Shown: positions 8,251 to 17,781, numbered from the stretch's first letter. The stretch is DNA of 64,000 bases from Castellaniella sp. (GCF_034675845.1 NZ_JAUCCU010000001.1:1860001-1924000), one strand, 5' to 3'. Translations and numbers: made by a program. The notes: generated by a model not told the origin, from the letters alone.

Positions 8251-9105
8251 ATGCCAAACATAGCCCCCTCTCGGACCTCGGTCCTTAGTCTGGAGTATTT
8301 TCCCCCCCGCGATATCGCGGCCCAGGAACGTCTGGTGCGCTCGGCGAAACGTCTGGCGGCCCTGAATCCAGCGTATGTCAGTGTCACTTTCGGGGCCGGG
8401 GGATCAACCCGTGCCGGCACCGTGGATACGGTGCAGATGCTGCGCAACCTGGGCACGGATGTTGCCCCGCACTTGTCTTGCATCGGGGCCACCCGGGATG
8501 ATTTGCGTGTCATCCTGGACGATTACCGTGATCGAGGCATCCGCCGTTTGGTTGCGCTGCGTGGCGACTTGCCGTCCGGGATGGGTGGCGATACCGGCGA
8601 TCTGCACTATGCCAGCGAACTCGTGCGCTTTATTCGCGAGCAGTACGGCGATGCCTTTCACATCGAGGTCGCCGCCTATCCGGAAATGCACCCACAGGCC
8701 GAGAGCGCAGATCGGGATCTGCAGTATTTCGTCCAAAAAGTGCAGGCTGGTGCCGATGCCGCGATTACGCAGTATTTCTTCAATCCGGATGCCTATTTTG
8801 ATTTTGTGGATCGGGCACTGGCCAAGGGCGTGGACATCCCGATCACGCCGGGCATCATGCCGATCACCAATTACACCCAGTTGGCGCGGTTTTCATCCAT
8901 GTGCGGGTCCGAGATCCCGCGCTGGGTGCGTTTGCGGCTACAGGATTTCGGCGATGACAAAGCCTCCATCCGCGCTTTTGGGATGGATGTGATCACGCGG
9001 TTGTGCGCGCGCCTGCTGGAAAACGGTGCGCCGGGTCTGCATTTCTATACCTTGAATCATGCCGATGCCGTGGTGCAGATTGCCGAGAACCTGAACCTGA
9101 GTTGA
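8251..9105 (+). CDS. metF: 5,10-Methylenetetrahydrofolate reductase
   Basis: Reduces methylenetetrahydrofolate to 5-methyltetrahydrofolate with FAD, supplying the methyl group for methionine synthesis. The 284-residue length fits the bacterial enzyme. The conserved N-terminal SLEYFPPRD glutamate motif, VSVTFGAGGSTR, LRGDLP and the FNPDAYFDF segment are all present. It lies third after ahcY, the usual order in SAH-riboswitch operons, with a weak hairpin just upstream. The gene ends 93 bp before the convergent ygfA. Confidence 0.97.
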   Translation: MPNIAPSRTSVLSLEYFPPRDIAAQERLVRSAKRLAALNPAYVSVTFGAGGSTRAGTVDTVQMLRNLGTDVAPHLSCIGATRDDLRVILDDYRDRGIRRLVALRGDLPSGMGGDTGDLHYASELVRFIREQYGDAFHIEVAAYPEMHPQAESADRDLQYFVQKVQAGADAAITQYFFNPDAYFDFVDRALAKGVDIPITPGIMPITNYTQLARFSSMCGSEIPRWVRLRLQDFGDDKASIRAFGMDVITRLCARLLENGAPGLHFYTLNHADAVVQIAENLNLS

Positions 9106-9197
9106 GCTGAGCTTGCACCGGATCGTCGGCTGTGTACGCGCTGTAAAAAAAGCGTGCGCAGGATTTCGGGGATTGATGACAGATCCGGCGCGGAGAA

Positions 9198-9827
9198 TTA
9201 CAGGTCTGGCGCGGGAACAGGCCAGCCCTTGTCGGTCAGGATGCCATCCAGCGGGATGTCGTGGGACGCCGGGCTGTAGGGTTCGGCACTGATGTCTCCG
9301 GTGGCCCAGGCGATGCCGATGGCGGTGAAAGTATGGCCGCTGGCCCGCAGGGCGGCCAGGGTGCGGTCATAGTAGCCGCCGCCATAACCCAGGCGGTCGC
9401 CGTGGCGGGTGTAGCCCAGGGTGGGCACTAGCACCACATCGGGCAATGGGGCAGCAGGGCCGCAGGATTCCTGGATGCCATAGGCGCCGGCCCGCATGTC
9501 GGTATCCGGCGTCCACAATCGGAAGCTCAGGGCCGTATCCGGGGCAGTGACGACGGGCAGGGAGACGCTCAGGGTTTCGTCGTCGGCCCATTGGTGCAGC
9601 AAGGGCTGCAGCGCGGGTTCGTCGGGCATGGACCAGAATGCCGCAATATGGCGGATGTCGGGGCGCCCGGCCTCAAGCAGGCGGGTACGCTGGCTGGCCA
9701 GCCAGGTATACAGGCGTCCACGGATCAATAGGGCGCCGCGGCTGCGTTCGGTGGTGGTCAGAGCCTGGCGGCCTTGTTTCAGTCGCTTGCGCAGGGCGAC
9801 TGCGTTATCCTGTGCGTTCTTATTCAT
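9198..9827 (-). CDS. ygfA: 5-Formyltetrahydrofolate cyclo-ligase
   Basis: Converts 5-formyltetrahydrofolate to 5,10-methenyltetrahydrofolate using ATP, returning stored folate to the one-carbon pool. The family signature RLGYGGGYYDRTLA is clear near the C-terminus and an N-terminal basic ATP-binding region (LRKRLKQGRQAL) is present. The start is placed at MNKNAQ; an upstream ATG at 9914 would read through the divergent slt start. It is convergent with metF, so folate genes cluster here. Length of 209 residues is normal. Confidence 0.95.
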   Translation of the reverse strand: MNKNAQDNAVALRKRLKQGRQALTTTERSRGALLIRGRLYTWLASQRTRLLEAGRPDIRHIAAFWSMPDEPALQPLLHQWADDETLSVSLPVVTAPDTALSFRLWTPDTDMRAGAYGIQESCGPAAPLPDVVLVPTLGYTRHGDRLGYGGGYYDRTLAALRASGHTFTAIGIAWATGDISAEPYSPASHDIPLDGILTDKGWPVPAPDL

Positions 9828-9853
9828 ATCGTATGTGCTGGTGGGGTAGCTAG

Positions 9854-11962
9854 ATGGGCTTGGACATTCTACGGGATACGGCTGTGCCTGGTCAGGGTCG
9901 CCGGGCAGAAGCATTGTTGCTGCGCGGACGGGTACTGGCTTGGGGGTTGGTGGCGGCGCTGGGCCTGGCGGGCTGTGCGGCGGCGCGGGCGCCCTCCGAT
10001 GCCGAGACGCAAGCCGGCGAGGCTGCTGTGCCGGTCAGCCAGGTGCTTGCCAAGGCCAATGCCAATGCCGGAGTAATCGCGCCGGATGTCCCGACCTACG
10101 TGCCGCCCGTGGTGCCGCCGGCCGCCAGGCAAGCCGTGGTTGACGCCTACGATGCTGTGCAGAAACGGCGCTGGGGCGATCTGGCGCGTCTGGTGCCTGT
10201 GGCGGCAGCAGACCCTGTGCTGGGTCAGTATCCGCGCTATTGGTTGCTGCGCAACCAGGTACAGAACCGCACTTTGCCGGTGCCCGATGCCGAGGTGCGG
10301 CAGTTCCTGGTGGATAATCCGGGCACCTATCTGGAAGATCGTCTGCGCGCTGATTGGATTATCGCGCTGGTGCGGGCGGGCAACTACGAACAGGCCCGGC
10401 GGATCGCCGTCCCATCCCGTCCGTCATCATCCCTGCAGTGCGCCTTGCTGCTGGCGCGGCACATGGCCGATAAGCGCGTCAAGGCCGTTGAGGTCATCGA
10501 TGCCTTCGCGCCCAATCCCGATTGCTGGGGGCTGCTGGACCAGGCTGCCAACGACCATGTGCTCAGCCGCAACGAACTCAACGCACTGTTGCGCAATACC
10601 ATGGAGTCCGGTCGCGCCAACGAGATCAATCGCATGGCGGCAGTGGTGTTCGATGATGATGCCATGGTGCAGTTTGCGGCCCTCATGAAGAACCCGCGCA
10701 AATGGCTGGAATCCCGCAGCCAGCCACGTCCTGGCACGGATACCGAACTAGCCGCCATTGCCTTGTCGCGTCTGGCGCGCAGCGATGACCGCCTCGAAGC
10801 CGCCAAATATGTGCAGGATCAATGGGCTGCCCGCATGCCGAAAGCCGACATGGAATGGGTCTGGGGCCAGTTTGGCCTGGTGGCAGCCCTGAATGTGGCC
10901 CCCGATGCTGCGCGCTGGTATCGTCAGTCAGGCCCTGTTCCCATGACGGATTACAACCATGCCTGGCAGGTGCGTGCCGAATTGCGTGCCGCCCCGATTC
11001 AGTGGAATCGGGTGGCCGATGCCATCCGCAAAATGACCTCGCTCCAGGCCGATGAGCCTGTTTGGCGCTACTGGTATGGGCGTGCGCTGGCGGCCCAGGG
11101 CAACGGCAAGGCCGCCCAGCAGTATTTCCAGTCCATCCGCTCGGATCTGGGTTTCTATGGCCAGCTTGCCGCTGAAGAACTGGGCGGTCTGCCTAGCTTG
11201 CCGCCCCAGCCGGCGCCCCTGGACCCCGCCTGGGTGGCTCAGGCCCGCAGCAATCCGGGACTACAGCGGGCGGTGGCCCTGTTTGATCAGGGCTGGCGAC
11301 GCGAGGCCGTACCCGAGTGGAGTTTTGCCTTGCGCGGCATGTCGGATACCCAACTGCGTGGGGCGGCCGAGTTCGCCCGCAACGAGCATATCTACGATAG
11401 GGTGGTGAATACCTCCTTGCTGACCAAAAACGAGATCGACTTCAGCCAGCGTTTTATCGCTCCCTTCGAGGGCCGGGTGGCGGCCCAGGCGCGGCAAATC
11501 AATCTGGACCCGGCCTGGGTGTATGGCCTGATCCGTCAGGAATCGCGGTTCATCACGGATGCCCGCTCGCGCGTCGGGGCGTCGGGCCTGATGCAGCTGA
11601 TGCCGGCCACGGCTAAGCACGTAGCCAAAAAAATCGGCATGAAGGACTTCAAGCCTAGTCAGGTCAACGATTTTGATACCAATACGGTGCTGGGCACCAG
11701 CTATATGGACATGGTGCTGCAGGGCTTGGGGGGATCACAACTGCTGGCCACAGCCGGGTATAACGCCGGGCCGGGCCGTCCAAAGCGCTGGCGTTCCCAG
11801 CTGCAGGCACCCGTCGAGGGTGCGATTTTTGCCGAGACCATCCCGTTTACCGAAACGCGCTTGTACGTTAAAAACGTCATGTCCAATGCCGTCTGGTATT
11901 CCATGCTGTTCAATGGTCGGCCTGAATCCCTGAAGGCCCGCCTGGGCATGGTCAATCCATGA
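9854..11962 (+). CDS. Soluble/lipoprotein lytic murein transglycosylase, Slt70 type
   Basis: Cleaves the glycan strands of peptidoglycan to give anhydromuropeptides in the periplasm. The 702-residue protein has a lipobox LGLAGC with Cys41, a long alpha-superhelical region and a C-terminal SLT domain with the catalytic glutamate at about residue 563 in IRQESRF, then SGLMQLMPATA and AGYNAGPGR. The n-region before the lipobox is long, so a later start is possible. It overlaps cca by 4 bp (ATGA), which implies translational coupling. Confidence 0.95.
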   Translation: MGLDILRDTAVPGQGRRAEALLLRGRVLAWGLVAALGLAGCAAARAPSDAETQAGEAAVPVSQVLAKANANAGVIAPDVPTYVPPVVPPAARQAVVDAYDAVQKRRWGDLARLVPVAAADPVLGQYPRYWLLRNQVQNRTLPVPDAEVRQFLVDNPGTYLEDRLRADWIIALVRAGNYEQARRIAVPSRPSSSLQCALLLARHMADKRVKAVEVIDAFAPNPDCWGLLDQAANDHVLSRNELNALLRNTMESGRANEINRMAAVVFDDDAMVQFAALMKNPRKWLESRSQPRPGTDTELAAIALSRLARSDDRLEAAKYVQDQWAARMPKADMEWVWGQFGLVAALNVAPDAARWYRQSGPVPMTDYNHAWQVRAELRAAPIQWNRVADAIRKMTSLQADEPVWRYWYGRALAAQGNGKAAQQYFQSIRSDLGFYGQLAAEELGGLPSLPPQPAPLDPAWVAQARSNPGLQRAVALFDQGWRREAVPEWSFALRGMSDTQLRGAAEFARNEHIYDRVVNTSLLTKNEIDFSQRFIAPFEGRVAAQARQINLDPAWVYGLIRQESRFITDARSRVGASGLMQLMPATAKHVAKKIGMKDFKPSQVNDFDTNTVLGTSYMDMVLQGLGGSQLLATAGYNAGPGRPKRWRSQLQAPVEGAIFAETIPFTETRLYVKNVMSNAVWYSMLFNGRPESLKARLGMVNP

Positions 11963-13203
11963 CGGATGCCGCCAGTCTGCCGCCAGCGCCTGATCGGGGA
12001 TTTGACCCCCAGGACCCTGCCATTGCTGGTCTGGAGGTCTACCTGGTCGGCGGCGCCGTGCGCGACCAGTTGTTGGGCTTGCCTGCGGGGGATCGGGATT
12101 GGGTGGTGGTGGGGGCTACGCCGGAAATCATGGCGGGCCGGGGCTTTACCCCGGTGGGCGGGGATTTTCCCGTGTTTCTGCATCCGCGCACCCACGAGGA
12201 ATACGCCTTGGCCCGCACCGAACGCAAGTCGGGCCGAGGCTACCATGGCTTTGTCTTTCATGCGGGACAGGATGTCACGCTGGCAGATGATCTGCAGCGG
12301 CGCGATCTGACCGTCAATGCCATCGCCCAGACGCCCGATGGCCGGTTGGTAGATCCGTTGGGGGGGGGCCAGGATGTGCAGGCCAGGGTCTTGCGGCATG
12401 TCGGGCCTGCATTTACCGAGGACCCGGTGCGCTTGCTGCGGCTGGCGCGTTTTGCCGCCCGCTTTGCCGACTTTTCCATTGCGCCGGAAACGCTGGCCTT
12501 GTGTCAGGCTCTGGTGCGGGATGGCGAGGTCGATGCGCTGGTGCCGGAGCGCGTCTGGCAGGAATTTGCCAAAGGCCTGATGACGCCGCGCCCTGGTCGC
12601 ATGCTGGATGTATTGTCCGACTGTGGGGCGCTGGCCCGGGTCGCCCCTGGTCTGGTCTGGGATGCTTCCGTGGCGGTGGGCTTGGCGCGGGCGGCAGCGC
12701 GGGGCCTGTCCCTGGCGCAGCGTTATGCCCTCTTGTGTCGCGCCTCCACGCCGGATCTGCAGGATCATCTGCGCGCACCCGCTGCTTGCCGGGATTTGGC
12801 GCGCTTGCTGCCTGGGATGCTGGCACAGCTGGGCCTGATGGTCGTGGCAGATGATCCGTTGATGGCGGCGGCCTTTGGCCTGACGGAAGCTGGCGCTTTT
12901 TCCGCAGCGACTGCAGCCAGTCCGATTGTGGTTGCTGGTCCGCAGGCCTGGCTGGCCTTGTTCGAATCCTGTGATGCCATGCGCCGCCCCGATCGTTGTC
13001 TGACCTTGCTGGCTGCCGCCGCCTGTGTGATCCGGGGGGTGGATATTGCCGTCTGGGAGCACCGCCTGCAGGCAGTGCGTTCGATCGATGCCGGGGCAAT
13101 CGCCCGCGAGGCAGGCGGCGATGCCGTTCGTATCCGCGAGGGCCTGCGCCAGGCACGCTTGCGCGTATTATCTCTTCCAGGGGGCATTTCTGCCCCAGCT
13201 TGA
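11959..13203 (+). CDS. cca: CCA tRNA nucleotidyltransferase
   Basis: Adds or repairs the 3' CCA end of tRNA. The class II nucleotidyltransferase head shows VGGAVRD (residues 30-36) and the metal-binding DRD (residues 45-47) in GDRDWVVVG. The RRDLTVNAIA and EDPVRLLRLARFAARF motifs follow. At 414 residues it lacks space for a full C-terminal HD phosphohydrolase domain of the longest forms. The start overlaps the slt stop. A second-site role in murein turnover is not implied; the pairing with slt is common in this group. Confidence 0.96.
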   Translation: MTDAASLPPAPDRGFDPQDPAIAGLEVYLVGGAVRDQLLGLPAGDRDWVVVGATPEIMAGRGFTPVGGDFPVFLHPRTHEEYALARTERKSGRGYHGFVFHAGQDVTLADDLQRRDLTVNAIAQTPDGRLVDPLGGGQDVQARVLRHVGPAFTEDPVRLLRLARFAARFADFSIAPETLALCQALVRDGEVDALVPERVWQEFAKGLMTPRPGRMLDVLSDCGALARVAPGLVWDASVAVGLARAAARGLSLAQRYALLCRASTPDLQDHLRAPAACRDLARLLPGMLAQLGLMVVADDPLMAAAFGLTEAGAFSAATAASPIVVAGPQAWLALFESCDAMRRPDRCLTLLAAAACVIRGVDIAVWEHRLQAVRSIDAGAIAREAGGDAVRIREGLRQARLRVLSLPGGISAPA

Positions 13204-13229
13204 TCGCTTCTGGTGATCCTACTTTGACT

Positions 13230-14030
13230 ATGCCCGCCACCCTCGAGGACAAGCCCGTCCTGGTTTTTGATTCCGGCATCGGAGGCTTGACCGTCCTGCG
13301 TGAAGCCCGGGTTCTGATGCCGGAGCGTCGATTCGTCTATGTTGCCGATGATGCGGCTTTCCCCTATGGCAGCTGGGCGGAAGACGCACTATGCGAACAT
13401 CTGCTGGAATTACTGGGGCGTCTGCTGCAGGATCACGCGCCTGCGCTGTGCATCGTGGCCTGCAATACGGCCTTTACCATTGCGGGGGGGGCGTTGCGTG
13501 CGGCCTATCCGCAGGTACCGTTTGTCGGGACTGTGCCTGCCATCAAGCCTGCTGCTGAACGGACGCGTTCGGGTCTGGTGTCGGTGCTGGCTACCCCCGG
13601 AACGGTGCAGCGCGACTATACCCGAAGCCTGATCCGATCCTTTGCCGCGCGTTGCCGGGTGCAGTTGGTCGGCTCGGATCGCTTGGCGGGCATGGCCGAA
13701 TCCTATATGCGCGGCCTGCCGATTTCCGATGCGGAAATCGGTGCCGAGATCAACGATTGTTTTGTCTGTGATGGCGACGCCCGTACCGATATCGTGGTGC
13801 TGGGGTGTACGCACTATCCATTTCTGGCCAATGTATTTCGACGCCTGGCCCCTTGGCCGGTGGATTGGCTGGACCCTGCCGAGGCCATTGCGCGGCATGC
13901 GCGCAGCCTGCTGCCGCTGGATGGTCAGGCGCTGCATCCGCAGACGCCTGACCGCGCACTGTTTACCCAGGGGACGCCGGATTTTTTGACGCGCCGCCTG
14001 ATGAACAGCTTTGGGCTGGTGGTCGATTGA
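13230..14030 (+). CDS. murI: Glutamate racemase
   Basis: Makes D-glutamate for peptidoglycan in the cytoplasm. The start is set at MPATLEDKPVLVFDSGIGG, because the reading frame upstream lies inside cca. The two catalytic cysteines are in IVACNTAF and LGCTHYPF, as the family requires. 266 residues is normal. It follows cca by 26 bp on the same strand, so it may be the last gene of the slt-cca-murI unit, which links cell-wall breakdown and precursor synthesis. Confidence 0.97.
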   Translation: MPATLEDKPVLVFDSGIGGLTVLREARVLMPERRFVYVADDAAFPYGSWAEDALCEHLLELLGRLLQDHAPALCIVACNTAFTIAGGALRAAYPQVPFVGTVPAIKPAAERTRSGLVSVLATPGTVQRDYTRSLIRSFAARCRVQLVGSDRLAGMAESYMRGLPISDAEIGAEINDCFVCDGDARTDIVVLGCTHYPFLANVFRRLAPWPVDWLDPAEAIARHARSLLPLDGQALHPQTPDRALFTQGTPDFLTRRLMNSFGLVVD

Positions 14031-14083
14031 ATGGATATCCAGGGTGTTTTGTCGTGCCCTGGGCCTGCGGGCCTGTCGTCGGA

Positions 14084-15271
14084 CTACAGGCTATCCCGGC
14101 GGTCGCCGCGTGTAAAGCCCAGCAGGGGGCCATCGATGTCGCGGCCAATGGCCAGCACCTTGAAGAGCTCGCCCATTTCGGCTTCGGAGAGCAGAGTATT
14201 CAAGGCAGTCAGTTGCTGCGCCCGTTCGGCGGTTTGCTCGCCAGGGGCGTGAATCAGGTTCATCAGTCCCGTATTCATCAGAAATCGTGCCTGAGTGGCA
14301 TAGCCCAGCACGTCCAAGCCGCCGTCCAGGGCAGCATCGGCCATGGCGGTGAAGTCTACGTGGGTGGTGATGTCTTGCAGTCCGGCCAGGATCAGTGCCT
14401 GGTCGTGTGCGTGATGGCGGAAATGGCACATTAACGTGCCTTGTATGCGCTGGGGATGATAGAACTCGGCCTGGGGAAAGCCATAATCGATCAGCAAAGC
14501 CGCACCGCATTGCAGCCAGTGGCCCAGGTCGCGAACCCAGGCTTCGGCTTGCAGATTGATTTCCGATTGATAGCCCGGCAAGGCGGGCATGCGGGCTGCA
14601 ATCAGATCGGCAGTATCCGCAGATGCCGGGCGCAGTGCCCAGGCAAAGGGGATATCGGGGGTATTGTCCACCTGTGTGTTGGCGGTCACGCCCAGCACGT
14701 GGGGAGTGCCAGATTCATCCCAGCAAAACAGCGTGGCGGGCATGGCATCCAGCACTTCATTGGCCAGCACGCATCCGTTGAAATTGGCGGGTGTCTGATC
14801 CAGCCATTGCACCTGGCTGCCCCATGGGGCGAGCCGGGTCTGTTGGCGGGCACGCAGATCGGCCGATAATTCCAGAATCTGATAGTCCACCTGATGACCC
14901 AGTGCTTGCAGGGCTGGGATCAATGCGGCAGCCAATGCGCCTGATCCAGCACCGAATTCCAGTACCGTATTGCTGTGGCTGGCTTGCAGGATCTGTGCTA
15001 TTTGGGGGGCCAGGGATTGGCCAAACAGCGGGCTGATTTCCGGGGCGGTGGTGAAGTCGCCATCCCGATGAAACTTGATGCTGCCCGCGCTGTAATAGCC
15101 CAGGCCGGGCTCGTACAGGGCTGCCTGCATCCAGGCTTCAAAAGACAGCCAGCCGCCTGCATCCCGGATGCGGTCCAGCAGCATGGCCTGCACGCGGGCG
15201 CCATGAACACAGGCGTCTGCGTCAGGCGTGGGCAGGCCAGCCGGGATCTGGACGGCAGGCGGGGCGATCAT
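14084..15271 (-). CDS. SAM-dependent methyltransferase, MidA/NDUFAF7 family (DUF185)
   Basis: A 395-residue class I methyltransferase of the DUF185 family; the mitochondrial member NDUFAF7 methylates an arginine of a complex I subunit. Visible family features are LYEPGLGYYSAG, FTTAPEISPLFG, the SAM-binding VLEFGAGSGALA and the ANEVLDAMP motif. It lies 3 bp after the DEAD-box helicase gene on the same strand, so both are likely in one transcript. Substrate in bacteria is not certain. Convergent with murI. Confidence 0.93.
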   Translation of the reverse strand: MIAPPAVQIPAGLPTPDADACVHGARVQAMLLDRIRDAGGWLSFEAWMQAALYEPGLGYYSAGSIKFHRDGDFTTAPEISPLFGQSLAPQIAQILQASHSNTVLEFGAGSGALAAALIPALQALGHQVDYQILELSADLRARQQTRLAPWGSQVQWLDQTPANFNGCVLANEVLDAMPATLFCWDESGTPHVLGVTANTQVDNTPDIPFAWALRPASADTADLIAARMPALPGYQSEINLQAEAWVRDLGHWLQCGAALLIDYGFPQAEFYHPQRIQGTLMCHFRHHAHDQALILAGLQDITTHVDFTAMADAALDGGLDVLGYATQARFLMNTGLMNLIHAPGEQTAERAQQLTALNTLLSEAEMGELFKVLAIGRDIDGPLLGFTRGDRRDSL

Positions 15272-15274
15272 TAC

Positions 15275-17002
15275 TTAGGCAAAGCGGGGGCGCGGGGCGG
15301 CTTGAGTGCTGTGCTCTGGCCGGGCTTGGCGCTTGAAGCCGGGCTTGGCGCCCGCTTTGCTGTCTGCACGCGGGGCGAACTTGCCTGGGCCCGAACGGCT
15401 GTCTTGGCGGCGGGAATGACCAGCGCGGGCAGCGTCGCTTGCGCCGAATTCGCTGCGATGTGCTGGGCGGCTACGTGCCGGGCGCGTATCGCCGCCGTCA
15501 TCGGTGCGGGCTTCCCAGGGCTTGCGAGGAGCACCTGCGAAACCTTCGCGTTCCTTATGCCAGGGTTTGGCGCCACCGGCAGAAGCGTCGCGGTCCTTAT
15601 GCCAAGGCTTGGCGCCACCGGCAGAGGCGTCGCGTTCCTTATGCCAGGGCTTGGCGCCACCGGCAGAGGCGTCGCGGTCCTTATGCCAAGGCTTGGCGCC
15701 ACCGGCAGAGGCGTCACGGTCCTTGTGCCAGGGCTTGGCACCACCCGCAGAGGCGTCACGGTCTTGCTGCCAGGCCGCTGGCTTGCGGCCTTGGTATCCG
15801 CCACCCGGTTTGCCGTGTGCTGGCTTATGGGTAGGACGGTCTTTCCAGGTGGGGCGCACGGATTGGCGCGGCTCCAGGCCGGGGATGATGTCGGTGGGGA
15901 TGGACTGACCGATGAATTGTTCGATGCGACGGATCTTGTGGCGTTCGGAGGCGACCGCCAGGGTGATGGCCTGGCCATCACGTCCGGCGCGACCCGTGCG
16001 GCCAATCCGGTGCACGTAGTCTTCGGCCTGCATGGGCAGGTCGTAGTTGACGGCATGGGTGATGGTTTGCACGTCGATACCGCGAGCGGCAACGTCGGTG
16101 GCGACCAGCACGCGGACCCGGCCATTTTGTACCAGACCCAAAGTGCGGGTGCGTTGGCGTTGGTTCATGTCGCCATGCAGGGCGGCAGCGGAAAAGCCTT
16201 CTTCGGACAGATGTTCGGCCAGATCGTCGGCGCCGCGTTTTGTGGCGGTGAAGACAATGGCCTGATCCAGGCTGGTGTCACGCAGCAGGTGGTCCAACAG
16301 GCGCAGTTTGTGGGCGCGATCATCGGCGTACAGCAGATGCTGTGTGATATTGCTGTGTTTTTGGTGGGGTGCCGCGATCTCGATGCGCTCAGGATCATGC
16401 ATCAGATTGGCGGCCAGCTTTGCCACCGTGCCATCCAGCGTGGCCGAGAACAGCAGCGTCTGGCGGTCATTCGGGGTGGCGCCGACAATCGTCTCGATGT
16501 CTTCGATGAAGCCCATGTCCAGCATGCGATCGGCTTCGTCCAGCACCAGGGTCTGTACCGTGGACAGGTTGACGCGGCGTGCCTGCAGGTGATCAAGCAG
16601 ACGGCCTGGGGTGGCGACCAGCACGTCGACGCGCTTGGCCAGGGATTTGAGTTGGGCACCGTAAGGCATGCCGCCGACCACGGTGGCGACGCGCAGGCCG
16701 TCCAATTTCTTGCCATAGGCGCGGGCGGCATCAGCCACCTGCATGGCCAGTTCGCGGGTGGGGGTCAGCACCAGCACCTGTACCCCACGGCCGCCGGGGC
16801 CGGTGCTGTGGCTGAGATGCTGCAATGAGGGCAGCATGAAGGCGGCGGTCTTGCCGCTGCCGGTCTGGGATGACACCATCAGGTCGTGGCCTGCCAGCGC
16901 TTTGGGGATGGCGGCAGACTGCACCGCAGTTGGCGTGGCAATGCCCTGTTCGTTAAGGGCGGACACGAGCTTGGGGTCGAGCCCCAGAGAGTCGAAAGAC
17001 AT
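15275..17002 (-). CDS. DEAD-box RNA helicase, RhlE type, with repetitive tail
   Basis: An ATP-dependent RNA helicase of 575 residues. All core motifs are present in order: SQTGSGKT, PTRELA, ATPGRLLDHL, DEAD, SAT, ARGID and HRIGRTGR. The core ends near residue 370. The remaining roughly 200 residues are basic and low in complexity, with five tandem copies of a 14-residue unit (ASAGGAKPWHK-D/E-RD) and then an Arg/Lys-rich end. Such tails bind RNA. Closest known group is RhlE. It probably heads the transcript with midA. The 280-bp upstream region contains no gene. Confidence 0.95.
   Translation of the reverse strand: MSFDSLGLDPKLVSALNEQGIATPTAVQSAAIPKALAGHDLMVSSQTGSGKTAAFMLPSLQHLSHSTGPGGRGVQVLVLTPTRELAMQVADAARAYGKKLDGLRVATVVGGMPYGAQLKSLAKRVDVLVATPGRLLDHLQARRVNLSTVQTLVLDEADRMLDMGFIEDIETIVGATPNDRQTLLFSATLDGTVAKLAANLMHDPERIEIAAPHQKHSNITQHLLYADDRAHKLRLLDHLLRDTSLDQAIVFTATKRGADDLAEHLSEEGFSAAALHGDMNQRQRTRTLGLVQNGRVRVLVATDVAARGIDVQTITHAVNYDLPMQAEDYVHRIGRTGRAGRDGQAITLAVASERHKIRRIEQFIGQSIPTDIIPGLEPRQSVRPTWKDRPTHKPAHGKPGGGYQGRKPAAWQQDRDASAGGAKPWHKDRDASAGGAKPWHKDRDASAGGAKPWHKERDASAGGAKPWHKDRDASAGGAKPWHKEREGFAGAPRKPWEARTDDGGDTRPARSRPAHRSEFGASDAARAGHSRRQDSRSGPGKFAPRADSKAGAKPGFKRQARPEHSTQAAPRPRFA
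15552..15761. repeat. Five 42-bp tandem repeats inside the helicase gene
   Basis: Units begin at 15552, 15594, 15636, 15678 and 15720, each 42 bp and nearly identical. A sixth partial unit follows. Because 42 is a multiple of three, gain or loss of a unit would change protein length by 14 residues without a frameshift. Confidence 0.92.
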
Positions 17003-17285
17003 GAGTTTCCTTGGCCCGCATAGAGTGCGGACGATGTGCTGCGGGGCGCTGAAAATGGCCCCGTCGGGTTATTGCTGCGGATGTCTGCCGCGCAAGTCAG
17101 TCGCATGTGCCGACCGGATCAACCCAAATAGCGCATCGTGTGGGCAAAAGCATGGTGAAAACCATGTTGCCTTGGGTGGTCCATCGCGTTATTGAAAACA
17201 GCGTATATCGGGATCACCAGACGCCAAACCAAGGTCAGGAGGTCAGAAAACAAGCAATCCAAGACTATATCATAGGGATTAACCC

Positions 17286-17753
17286 TTAGCGAGTAATTTC
17301 AATGCTTGTGTCGAATTTACGGCAATCTGTGGCGAAAAAGCTGCGGACGTTGCGGACTCGGGGATCTCCGGTCAGGCAGCGCAGCGCCAACGCCTGATAG
17401 GCCGCCATGTCGGCTACCTGGGCGATCAGAACGAAGTCGGGGCCGCTGCTGACCCGATAGCACTGCCGGATGGCGGGCTCGGCCAGCAGCTTGGCCTCGA
17501 AGGCATCGGCCTGGGCAGCGCCCTGGCCATCCAGCGAGACCTCGATGATGGCGGTCAGCCCTGTGCCCATCAAGGCAGGGTCCAGAATGGCGACGCGGCG
17601 CTGGATGTGACCGGATTGCACCAGTTTGCGTACCCGGCGCAGGCATGTCGGGGGCGAGGCATGCACGCGTGCGGCCAGGTCCTGATTGCTGATGGCGCAG
17701 TCATGCTGCAGTTGATTCAGGATGCGCAAATCCAGGTCGTCCAGCTCAGTCAT
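17286..17753 (-). CDS. Lrp/AsnC family transcriptional regulator
   Basis: A 155-residue feast/famine regulator. The N-terminal winged helix-turn-helix (LDLRILNQLQHDCAISNQDLA, then SPPTCLRRVRKL) binds DNA, and the C-terminal RAM domain (from about residue 65) usually binds an amino acid effector. It is divergent from glmS. The 124-bp space between them is AT-rich and holds three similar palindromes, the first touching the start codon, so autoregulation is likely. Its effector cannot be read from the sequence. Confidence 0.95.
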   Translation of the reverse strand: MTELDDLDLRILNQLQHDCAISNQDLAARVHASPPTCLRRVRKLVQSGHIQRRVAILDPALMGTGLTAIIEVSLDGQGAAQADAFEAKLLAEPAIRQCYRVSSGPDFVLIAQVADMAAYQALALRCLTGDPRVRNVRSFFATDCRKFDTSIEITR

Positions 17754-17768
17754 TGAAATATTATTTCA
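17754..17768. promoter_or_regulatory. Palindrome 1, probable Lrp-type operator
   Basis: TGAAATA-T-TATTTCA is a perfect 7-1-7 inverted repeat next to the regulator's start codon. Lrp-family sites are typically 15-bp AT-rich palindromes. Confidence 0.7.
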
Positions 17769-17781
17769 TTTATATTGAGTA

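Noticed and set aside
15552..15761. Possible CRISPR-like array
   Set aside because: The 42-bp units are direct and contiguous without spacers, and encode a protein repeat.
14975..16828. Long plus-strand frame of 617 codons over the helicase and methyltransferase genes
   Set aside because: It is antisense to two genes with full family motifs, and its composition reflects GC-rich third positions. The repeat pattern on this strand is the shadow of the helicase repeat.
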